DNA from: Omphiscola glabra
Taxonomy: Eukaryota; Mollusca; Gastropoda; Lymnaeidae
Assembly (NCBI GenBank): GCA_964017045.1
Contig: OZ024796.1
Span: 21,475,510 to 21,539,509, forward strand
Direction: 5' to 3'
Length of the DNA: 64,000 bases
The notes under the pieces are model-generated. The model was given only the letters and a program-made list of their open reading frames with translations, was not told the origin of the DNA and ran no database searches. Shown here in pieces: positions 49,501 through 61,500 of this stretch. Both the position numbers and the translations under genes were made by a program. Position 1 is the first letter of the stretch. Each line of letters opens with the position of its first letter.

Positions 49501-52500
49501 TGAATTAATTGCATAAAATTGCTTTATCTTTTTTTTTTATTGCTTCGGTGTTCACGTTTTCTTTTGAGAAACACAAAAATCGCTCTGCCCCCCCCCCCCC
49601 AACTCCCCACCTACAAAAACCATAAATAAATAAATAATACATAAACAACAGCGCACCAACATAAACTCTCAACCACTCATTTTGTAATGCTATAAAAATG
49701 TGGCATTTTAAATAACTTATAAGAAGTTCTCGCATTCAAAAGGGGTTGGGTTGGGGGGGGGGGGTGTCAGAGAATGGGTTATGCCAAAAGAAAAAAGCAA
49801 GTCTTGTGATTTATTAACAGCGGCTAATTTTTTAGAAAACCTAGCTATTCGACTATATTAGAGCACTTTCTACAAGATTAGAGATATTTCACTACATTAG
49901 AACACTTACTACAAGATAAGAGCTATTTCACTACATTAGAACACTTACTACAAGATAAGAGCTATTTCACTACATTAGAACACTTACTACAAGATTAGAG
50001 CTATTTCACTACATTAGAACACTTGCTACAAGATAAGAGCTATTTCACTACATTAGAACACACTTATAACTTTCTACAAGGTTAATCTAGGTACATTTTA
50101 AAGATCACGTTGTTCAGAGGATCAGCTAGCGTCGGTCATTTCTATATATACTTAGCTAGAATAACATTTACCTCTTTTCATCATGGAAACTCATCCAATA
50201 CCATAGTGCTATCTTATTATGGAGTCTAATACCATTTGCGTATCTTTGTATGGGTTCTAATACCACTATCTTATCTTATAGTGGGATCTAATAATATTGG
50301 CTTATCTTATCCTGAGAATTAGAACACATCTAATAACATTGGCTTACATCATCCCGAGAGCTCATATAATACATTTGGCTTATCTCATCCCATCCTAAGA
50401 ACACATCTAATTCCATTGTCTTATCTTATCATGAGAAATAGAACACATATTAAACAACATTGGCTTATCTTATCCTGAGAACACATCTTATATTATTGGG
50501 GTATCTTATGCCAAGAACCCATTTAAAAAACACCGGATAATCTTATCCTAATAGCTCATATAAACCATTAGGCTTATCTCATTCCGAGAGACCAAACAAT
50601 ACCATTGGCTTATCTCATTCCGAGAGACCAAATAATACCATAGGCTTATCTCATTCCGAGAGACCAAATAATACCATTGGCTTATCTCATTCCGAGAGAC
50701 CAAATAATACCATTGGCTTATCTCATTCCGAGAGACCAAATAATACCATAGGCTTATCTCATTCCGAGAGACCAAACAATACCATAGGCTTATCTCATTT
50801 CGAGAGACCAAACAATACCATTGGCTTATCTCATTCCTAGAGAACAAACAATACCATTAGCTTAACTCATTCTAAAAGATAATTCAAGTTTTCTCATTGA
50901 CCGCAGCTCCAAGGAGGACTTCTGGCTTGAAGACCTGGTATGGCCTGACCAATTCAACACATTCCCCGGGTCGAGTGGCATCAAACCCAGCGTGCTCACG
51001 TCCAAGATCGAGTCCACACCGGTTGACATTGAGCTTGGCGCCGCCACCAGATGCCAGATGGCGCTTGTTGTCAAAAGGCGACCACGTCCCAAAGAGCTGC
51101 CTTGGAATGTTGTTGTCATTAAAAGCGGTAAGGTCAGCGTGTGGTATTACTGCTGTGTGCTGTGTCGTATGTCTTACATGTATCCAATCGTACCATTCCG
51201 TACTTTTTAAACATAACATAATGTTGTTGTTTTTTGTTTGTTTTTTTACATTTGTGCTCGTTGGTCTAGAGTTGTGACTAGTACAAAAGATAGAGAATAT
51301 CAGATACTCAGGTATACATAAATAAAACAAATAAATTCATCAAAATTTGCATCACAATATATTTCCAAAAGAAAGCGTCACTGATAGAAGACTTCTCACA
51401 TAATCACAAATGATTTTTACTTTTGGAAGCCTATGGCCGGCTCCAAGACGATTTGAAATGACTTAGTTTTAAATGTGGAAGAAAAATAAATTTCACCCTA
51501 ATCCATGAACATGATCTAAATTGTAAACTGACATTTCGAAATCTGATATGCTTCAACTAGGTTTATAAGTTTGATATAATGGGTGTGTCGGTGTTAATAT
51601 GGCTATGATATGAATGGTGATAGTATACGTCTGTCTGTGATATGATTGGTGATACTGTACGTCTGTCTTTGATATGATTGGTGATACTGTACGTCTGTCT
51701 ATGATATGATTGGGGATACTGTACATCTGTCTATGATATGATTGGTGATACTGTACGTCTGTCTATGATATGATTGGTGATAGTTTATGTCTGTGAAATG
51801 AGATTTTAAATTAAAATACTGTATCAATTCAAACTTTCTAGATAGTCATTGTTTTAATGTCAAGAAACTGTTTGTAACGATGGAGCCTAATGAATTGCCT
51901 TATGTTGTATTTCAGATCCTCCGTTGGTTGATGAAGATGAGCTGGTAAGTAGTTTGATCAAACTAATAGTTTCATCATCATATCATCATCTTTGGCGCTA
52001 CAGCCTCCATGGCTTTCCGCCTCCATTCGCGAACCCCCAACTGGTGTAAATCCTACTCTACATGGTCGATTCATCTCAATCTTGGTCCACCGGTGAGTCG
52101 TCTGCCCCTGTGTTTCTGCCGGTTTATAACTTTTGCTACTCTACAATCCGACATCCTTTCCATATGTCCAGTCCAGTGCAGTGTGCCTTTTTTTTTTTAT
52201 TGTTGCGACTATGGGTGGGTCTTTGTACAATCGAAATAGCTCCTGGTTTGTACCGATTCTTCACACATCATTGTCTATCACTAGGCATATATTTTTCCTG
52301 AGGATTATCCTCTCCCATGCATTGAGCAAGTTCTCTGCTTTTTTTGGTAAAGATCCAAGTCTCACTAGCGTAAGTTACTACTGGTCTTATGATAGTGGTG
52401 TATATTGTCTAATTTGTTCCCATTGAGAGGTTTTTGCTACCAAGCAGCTTTTGTAGGCTGAAATTGGAACGGTTGCCTGCTGTAGTAGTTTCATCTGTCA

Positions 52501-55500
52501 GAATTATGAAACATTATAAATCATATATATTCTGTTAAGAGTTTCAGTCATGGTTACCAGATGTCTCATAAAAAATAATTTTATAAGTTTTTTTGTCTTT
52601 TCAGTGACCCACAATAGTTCACCATTGTGTATCTAGTGAGATCTTGTGACAAAAATTAATTCACAGCGGTGCATCTTTGCTATCTTTGAACACTGATGTT
52701 TTTTAAAATAGAAATTTCTCATTATATAAGTTTTAGAAGATGCTTCCCATAAAGTGAAATGGAAATGTCACATGCGCTGGGATTAATTCTTGACTGCTAG
52801 ATATGTCTGTTAATATTTTCTCTCATATACAATGACAAAGTTTTATTTATGTGTGAAGAGAGCATTTTTAGACACCTTGTCTTCAACAAACTGTTGGAGT
52901 CTTGGAGACTTTGAGTGGGAAATTGAAAATTGCACTCCCCTTTCCGATAACACTTTTTATTGTGATATAATTCGTGGCCCACTATATTGCCATCGTTTGT
53001 GGTCCACTATATTGCCCTTGTTTTGGGGTCCACTATATTGCCATTGTTTGTGGTCCACTATATTGCCCTTGTTTTGGGGTCCACTATATTGCAATTGTTC
53101 ATGGTCCACTATATTGCCCTTGTTCGTGGCCCACTATATTGCCCTTGCTTGTGGTCCACTATATTGCCCTTGTTTTGGGGTCCACTATATTGCAATTGTT
53201 CATGGTCCACTATATTGCCATTGTTCGTGGCCCACTATATTTCTCTTGTTCGTGGTCCACTATATTGCCCTTGTTCGTGGCCCACTATATTGCCCTTGTT
53301 CATGGCCCACTATATTGCCCTTGTTCATGGCCCACTATATTGCCCTTGTTCATGGCCCACTATATTGCCCTTGTTCGTGGTCCACTATATTGCCCTTGTT
53401 TGTGTTGTACTATATTGCCACTGATTTAGTGGCTGATCGCGTTGAGTTAATGGGATATTGATTTAAGACGTGCTGCAAGAAGTCTGTGATATCTATGTGA
53501 TCCAATCCGTTGCATGTGCTCTCGACGTGTCACCTGTGCGGTACATGAACAGTTGTCACGTAGTGCCATACGAGGACGGTCTCAGGACAAAAGCCCTTAA
53601 CAAGGGTTGAAGTATGTTATGAATTTATAGACAAACAGAGGCAGGGCTGGATTTGGGGGGGGGGGTGTGGAGTGTGTGGTGGGAGATGTGACCATGTTGT
53701 TCAAAAATTAATACATATATATGTATTTGTTATGAATTGATATTTTAAATAAGGCCAGGAGTTATGAAGTATGCAACATTGAACAGGGTATGACAATACT
53801 AGTGATTTCCACGTAACACGTGTATGTGTGTGTGTATGTCATCGTCCCATTGCGAGAACTAATGGTGGCTGGTGGTACACTGAAGTCTTAGGGCGAAGGT
53901 CTGTAACGCCTGGCAGGCCCTAAAACACCCAAGGGCTCAGGATGTCTTTAGCGCTTCTTCAACCGTTAAATTGTATATGTATCCACGGTATGCCTTTTTG
54001 ATACAAATATACTTATATTGATTAAAGTTTATTAGTGTCTTGGTCATAGCACAATAATATACCATGACTATAATGGGGTCTACCATCCATTAGTGATCAT
54101 AGAACTCGTCATAGCATGTGGAGATTTGAAATCCATTAATTTCAAGAGTCCCCTGACTGCATTGAGTCCGTTTACTGCATTGAGTCCCCTGACTGCATTT
54201 GAGTCCCCTGACTGCATTGAGTCCCCTGACTGCATTGAGTCCCCTGACTGCATTGAGTCCCCTGACTGCATTGAGTCCCCTGACTGCATTGAGTCCCCTG
54301 ACAGCATTGAGTCCCCTGACTGCATTGAGTCCCCTGACTGCATTGAGTCCCCTGACTGCATTGAGTCCCCTGACTGCATTGAGTCCCCTGACTGCATTGA
54401 GTCCCCAGACTGCATTGAGTCCCCTGACTGCATTGAGTCCCCTGTCTGCATTGAGTCCCCTGACTGCATTGAGTCCCCTGACTGCATTGAGTCCCCTGAC
54501 TGCATTGAGTCCCCTGACTGCATTGAGTCCCCTGACTGCATTGAGTCCCCTGACTGCATTGAGTCCCCAGACTGCATTGAGTCCCCTGACTGCATTGAGT
54601 CCCCTGACTGCATTGAGTCCCCAGACTGCATTGAGTCCCCTGACTGCATTGAGTCCCCTGACTGCATTGAGTCCCCTGACTGCATTGAGTCCCCTGACTG
54701 CATTGAGTCCCCTGTCTGCATTGTCCGTTAAACAAATGTCCAGGAGACAACGGGGAAGACTTTTTAAAATCCTTTATATTAACTTGGCTTCTGTACGTGT
54801 GTTTCTTTCTGTCTGGACGGCAAAATCTTCGAATGGTTAATTGACCCACTTCCCGTCAACTATCGAGCTGAAACTTGGCACATAGACTCGTTGCCGATGA
54901 CAACACATTCGATCAGATGTTCAGCCCCAACCCCACAAAAGCAGTTTTTCAAGGAGAAGGTGAAGGAAATCTGATGAACTGATTTCACGTAACAAAATTT
55001 CCGATGGCTGCGCTAAATGAGATTATTTTTTTAAATATCGCAAGTGCGTTTGGTTCGTTATATTTTCTTTTGTTTATCTGAAATAGTTGATGAAATAAAT
55101 TTGCAGTGTAAAAGTGAATGGGTCATTAGAATATAAAATAAAATAATACAAAATGCATATAAATGATTTATACGAAAAACTTTGTTTTTAGAGGTTGTTT
55201 AATTTTCTTCTCATTGCAAATTTTTTTATTTAATCTGCATTTTCTAATTTAAGATGCTTAGCAAGCCACATTTTATAGCCAAGAAATGTAATAATTATTA
55301 CACAAATGTCCTGTGAAAAATATAACATGTTCGTTATATCCCATTTTTTTATCTTCCTAATCTGCAATATTAGTGGTAGATCTTGAACGTAACCAGGGTG
55401 AGCCAAGTGACTAGGCCAGTCCTCAGCCGTTTCATGATGGTTGAAATATTTTACTACTCGTTGGTGGGCCCCTTGTTAAAGTTCAAAGGTCCCTGGATGA

Positions 55501-58500
55501 GAAATTCTACTAAAATCGATCATCATTAGGGTTTAGTCGATGTTAATCGAACCTCATTTGAAATTGTTTATTGCCCGGATTTTATTCAAATTTTACTTTT
55601 CTGTCAAATTATTCATAGTTTTTCCGTAGTCTTTCCGGGTATTTCTGCCACTGGCTAGGTGGTGGCAACATTGATCAAAGTGCTATCGATCACTAATCGA
55701 TAACGGTACATTTGACACCCGCCCCTACGGACGAGGTTTTGATAGAGAAGCAAGTTTGTCTATAGTGTGTATTGATAGATCGATTCCCCCCCCCCTTTTT
55801 TGTATAGGGGCCGTGGATTAAATACTCTATATAAGCTTTTTTTCTGCTGTGTTGCCGCTTTTGTCAATATTTCTTTAGACCGGCTTGGAAACAAGAGCTT
55901 CAACCAAAATACCAGGCATAAACGATGAAAAGCACAAAGTGCGAGGTCGGGGGCAGTTTTTACTAATCAGATAACGCTATGGCTAAAAGCATTATTGGGA
56001 TGAATATTATTATATCAATCATGAAACGATTCTATCCCTAGAACTATTTTATTTAAGCTAGAAATTTCCTGATTGGAAATTGTGTGTGTTGGGGGTGGGG
56101 GCTAATTCTTTGGATTCGACGTACTAGTTGAGCCATGCGGACTCTTGCAGAAGTACATTTAGCATTAAATACAGTTGCTATGGTAATGGATATCGCCATT
56201 AAGCCATTGCGGTTCAATTTATGGAAAAATGGCAGATATGACAATGATCGGAGGTCGTCGAACAGTGGTAAATTACCAGAAAAGGCGTAAAATAAAAATC
56301 TTGGGGTTCCTTTTTCAATTATTAGTTTTTCTTTTCTATTTTATTCTGTCATTTTTTCATCTGGCCAATGTTACATAAAGAGCACCAAACATGGTGTGGC
56401 TTGGCAGCTAGCGTGGCTGCACGTCTTGTCTTGTATACGTCATTTTTACTGGGTCGCCTATTTCATCGTATGCTCAGTGGCATCAGCAGTAACGTTGGGG
56501 GTAACAAAGTGCGGTCAACTCATGGCGTCTCTTCCACTACAGACTTACCCGCGCGGACCCCCTTCGAGTCTGCTCTTGGTGACACCCCTCCGTTGAGGCA
56601 ACCAGCTCTTGTGATTGCACCCTGCGCCGTGGCATCTGTTTCTTACGACACACCGTTCAAACTTGTAACATCGATCTGTTATGAAAACGAACGGATATAG
56701 AGCTCTGTCAAAGTGTCTGCTTTCCAGTTGGGGTCATCCCCTTGTGACAAAAGAACGTTTTGGGGCGGCTAAAAGTAACCTGTTGGGTGATTTCTGCAAT
56801 GCCTTGTAAACAATGCACCACGTAGTCCTCCAGATTGTGTCACAGGCCGTCGCCTAGTACAAATTTAGACAACATCTATATATAAACAAGGGGGTCGGGA
56901 AACATTTTTAGCCATTTCCCCCAAAATATATTTGTTTCAGACGACGTTAATGCCCGCCCCACCCCCACTCCACCACACCCCCTCCCTCCCCCCCCCCAAA
57001 AAAAACAAAACAAACCACCTCGTGATTTGAAAGGTTGAAAATCATAGAAAAATATAATTAAAAATGATTATTGAACCTATTTATAAAGTTGTTCCAAGAC
57101 GCCCCTTGGTAGTAATAACGTAACATGCACTCCGGGTGTCACTTTGTTAGCTGTGGGTGAAGCCCAGGCTCTATTGTATCACGTACACACCCACCGAGAT
57201 TAAAATTAGCACAACGCTATGAAATCCGAGTAGGTTCTTTTTTAGCCGTCCCAACACTTTCTATTGTTGAGTTAGTATTGACCTATTGAACGGCTTGTTT
57301 GTTTGTTAAACTGATAGATTATTAGGTAGATGCTTAATAAAGTAACTCGTAAATACTCTCTTGGTGACAACGAAGTAGGGGAGACGATGCTGGGCACCGA
57401 ACTGTGATGTCTCCATTTAGCAGCTCTCAAAATCTAATATTTAAATCAGAAACTCCATTTAAAAAAACGATGAAGTTAATGAATATTATATAAATTATGA
57501 TGAATGTAATTTATTTGATCTATTTTTTGAATAAGAGGATAGGGCCCACTGTATACAACAACGACAACAAACTGGTTTACAGAGTTGACCTGCTTCATTG
57601 ATGGATCCGCTTTATCGATATGAGCCTTAAAGCAATCTAATTATTAAAATCAGCGCCATTAATCGGAAATATTGACGTATGTGTCTTTACTGGACCAAAA
57701 GTTGGCAGAAAGAATGATTTGTATGTGTCTTTACTGGACCAAAAGTTGGCAGACAGAATGATTTGTATGTGTCTTTACTGGACCAAAAGTTGGCAGACAG
57801 AATGATTTGTATGTGTCTTTTCTGGACCAAAAGTTGGCAGACAGAATGATTTGTATGTGTCTTTACCGGACCAAAAGTTGGCCGACAGAATGATTTGTAT
57901 GTGTCTTTACTGGACCAAAAGTTGGCCAACAGAATGATTTGTATGTGTCTTTACTGGACCAAAAGTTGGCCAACAGAATGATTTGTATGTGTCTTTACTG
58001 GACCAAAAGTTGGCCAACAGAATGATTTGTATGTGTCTTTACTGGACCAAAAGTTGGCCAAGAGAATGATTTGTATGTGTCTTTACTGGACCAAAAGTTG
58101 GCCAACAGAATGATTTGTGACCTCAATGAATATCTCACCCGGGATTTATCTTGCAATTGAATTGAAAAAACATAAAGGAAGAAAAAATTCTGTCGGCCCC
58201 AGTGGGCTCCCAGGGTGTCACACTAAAAGTATTCCGACAACAAGATAAATTGTTAAGAGTGTAGGTCTGTCTATAGGTCTCTTTTTCAACGGGGAGGGGA
58301 TGGGAGAACAAGTCGACATTAGTGCACTTAGGACCAAAATTTGGTCAATCAGTAGGATGGTCAAACAATTTTCACCTGCATGGTCAGACAATTTGTCAAG
58401 AAGTAGCATGTCCAAAGTGGCATCCGTACATCAAAGTCTCTACATCAGTGGTTCTTAACCTGGGTTCGATCGAACCCCAGGGGTTCGGTGAGTCAGTCTC

Positions 58501-61500
58501 ATGGGTTCTGCGGAGGTCAAAACACACACCCGACTCATATGAGACACACACCCGACTCATATGATTCGCGATCGGATTTATATTTATGTTTCCTATTAAG
58601 AAGGGTTCGGTCAGTGCGCATAGGAAACGGGTGGGGTTCAGTAACTCAAACAAGGTTAAGAACCACTGCTCTATAATACATGAACCAAGAAGAACTGAGG
58701 CCTAACTTTTCAGGACGGTTTTATACGATAGTGGTTGATGGTGGCCGACAGGGGTTAATGGTGGCCGACAGGGGTTGATGGTGGCCGACAGGGGTTGATG
58801 GTGGCCGACAGGGGTTGATGGTGGCCGACAGGGGTTGATGGTGGCCGACAGGGGTTGATGGTGGCTGACAGGGGTTGATGGTGGCCGACAGGGGTTGATG
58901 GTGGCCGACGGGGTTGATGGTGGCCGACGAGGTTGATGGTCGCCTACAGGGGTTGATGGTCGCCGACAGGGGTTGATGGTGGCCGACAGGGGTTGATGGT
59001 GGCCGACGGGGGTTGATGGTGGCCGACGGGGGTTGATGGTGGCCGACAGGGGTTGATGGTGGCCGACAGGGGTTGATGGTGGCCGACAGGGGTTGATGGT
59101 GGCCGACAGGGGTTGATGGTGGCTGACAGGGGTTGATGGTGGCCGACAGGGGTTGATGGTGGCCGACGGGGTTGATGGTGGCCGACGGGGTTGATGGTGG
59201 CCGACGGGGTTGATGGTGGCCTACAGGGGTTGATGGTCGCCGACAGGGGTTGATGGTGGCCGACAGGGGTTGATGGTGGCCGACGGGGGTTGATGGTGGC
59301 CGACGGGGGTTGATGGTGGCCGACAGGGGTTGATGGTGGCCGACAGGGGTTGATGGTCGCCGACAGGGGTTGATGGTGGCTGACAGGGGTTGATGGTGGC
59401 CGACGGTGATGATGGTGGCCGACAGGGGTTGATGGTGGCAGCCAGGAGCGTGGCATTACATTAACAACATTGTTTCTATGTGACCTTGAACCGCTGACAC
59501 AAGGTCATATTTACAGGTGGGAATTTCCCTGGTTTAAACAGAGATTTCTTACATTTTTTTTTCATTAGCAGATGATGACATAGAGACAACCTGTTTTAAA
59601 AGTTTAGTCCCATCTCCTTAGGTATAGTAAGTTGATACTAAGTGGCTGATATTTTGATAGCACCTATGTAGCTGGCGATTAGAGAGTGACATCCGTGAGT
59701 TGGTGGCATAAAACAGGGATTAGGCCATGCACAGAAATGTTAACCTTTGGACTTTTCTTAACGTAAACAACTCACCCATGACAATGAAACACGTACAGTA
59801 TAGGTCTTTTATAATTTAGAAAAGTGTTAATATTGTGACCCTGGGCCTTGGGGTGAGTGTGGGTGGGGGCGGAGCTAGAAGCTACTTGCAGGGAACGCCA
59901 CAATTCTTTTGTTATGACTGGATCAACTGCAGGAAGGAATAGGAGACAAAGCTTACCCCATTCTCTTGTACCAAAGCGTATCTCACTCTCTTGTACCAAA
60001 GCTTACCTCATTATCTTGTACCGAAGCTTACCTCATTCTCTTGTACCGAAGCTTACCTCATTTTATTGTACCAAAGCTTCATTTACACCCGATTTCATTC
60101 AACTCACCACATAACTTCCACCTCATACTTCATTACAGAATATGTGATATGTTTGGTTTTAGTTGGCATACTGCTGAACATTTCCTACCCATGTCATGAC
60201 AAAGTGGGGTTGATAAATAATAGGCACTTCTCCATAATGATGAGAGCTGTGAAAATCAAGCTCGCGGCCAAGCCAACTTGTTTAACATCTACATGCATAT
60301 CAAAATACATATCCTATATTTTTCACAGTGGTTTATTGTAACGAATGTATTGACAACTATAAGTGTTAATCATGCAGATGTTTTCCTACTATGTAAACAT
60401 GTACCAGTCATGCCCAGATGATCAGCGGAAGACCTGAATACATAATACATTGTTTTGACCAGAGAATTCCAAGTTTCAGTTACGTTATTCATCTCCAACC
60501 ATTTCTTCTCTTTTTCTGCAGGAGGAATTCCTTGTTCATGACCCATTATTTGTTGAGTTCTTCAATGCATTTCTAACACTGCCGGTAAGTTGTTACGGTT
60601 ATTAAGATGTCGTTTTTATAATGGTCGGCGTGTTTCTGTAAAGATAATGATTACAATCTTACACTGAGATGACTGGTACTGCATTTAAACAGCATTCTTT
60701 AATTTTTAAATGCCTTCTTCTGATTTAAGGGATTTTTGGGTTATATTTCAGTCTTTCCCAGAGCCAATCAGTTTTAATGTTGAGACAGGTGGTTTTGAAG
60801 TGGTCAGTGATGATAAGCAGAAGTTGGCCCAGCAGATCAAAGAGGCTGTCAGGTCCCAGCACACCATGGCCAAGAAGTATGAAGTGACCCGGAGACACGC
60901 CTTCTCTGACATCCCAGTCATACCTATAGAGGACTCCAACACACCTGAGGCGGTGAAGATTGATACATCATTCAAAGTTATTGTAAGTATCAAATACTCT
61001 TAATTAAGTCTATAGACAACTGATACCTCATGCGTACAAAAACATGCATTTATAGACAACATAATTAGAGAGTAAATGACTGTGATCGAACAACAGATGA
61101 ATTTATTGTTATTTTTTTGAACAAAAAGCCAATGTGGCATATGTATTGATTTTTCCTAATGAAACTAAATTTAAATTTTTTAAATTTTTATTTATAATTT
61201 ACAAAAATAATAGTCATCAACTTGATTGAACTGATGAATGTCGAAAATGTTCCCTTTAAAACTTATTGAAGTCAAATGTATTAAATCATTTTTTATGATT
61301 TTAATTGTGAATAAGCTATAATATTTCTAGCAAAATTAATCATGTTTTCAGACACTAAACAAAGACCAAGGCATTTACTGGATTAAAGCTGAGCGGCTGC
61401 CAATTTTCTTGGAAAGTGATTTTTATTTTCAATATCGATTGGCCAAGGTCATTTCACAGGCACGCATTGTTAATGAAGAAGGAGAATTTGTTGTGATGAA

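Noticed and set aside
52832..53461. 209-, 151- and 145-codon overlapping frames
   Set aside because: All come from a 24-bp tandem repeat inside the RGS22 intron; three frames open at once is a repeat effect.
54080..54849. Open frames over 200 codons on both strands (SGDSMQ-, ALSPLT- and SQGTQC-type repeats)
   Set aside because: They are exact translations of an 18-bp minisatellite; the period is a multiple of three so no frame is interrupted. No non-repeat coding flank or splice context.
56368..56700. 110-codon plus frame in a GC-richer patch of the RGS22 intron
   Set aside because: No recognisable family, no good splice borders, and it does not fit the RGS22 alignment, which is continuous across this intron.
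58944..59456. 170-codon minus frame rich in Pro and His
   Set aside because: Translation of the 20-bp GATGGTGGCCGACAGGGGTT array.
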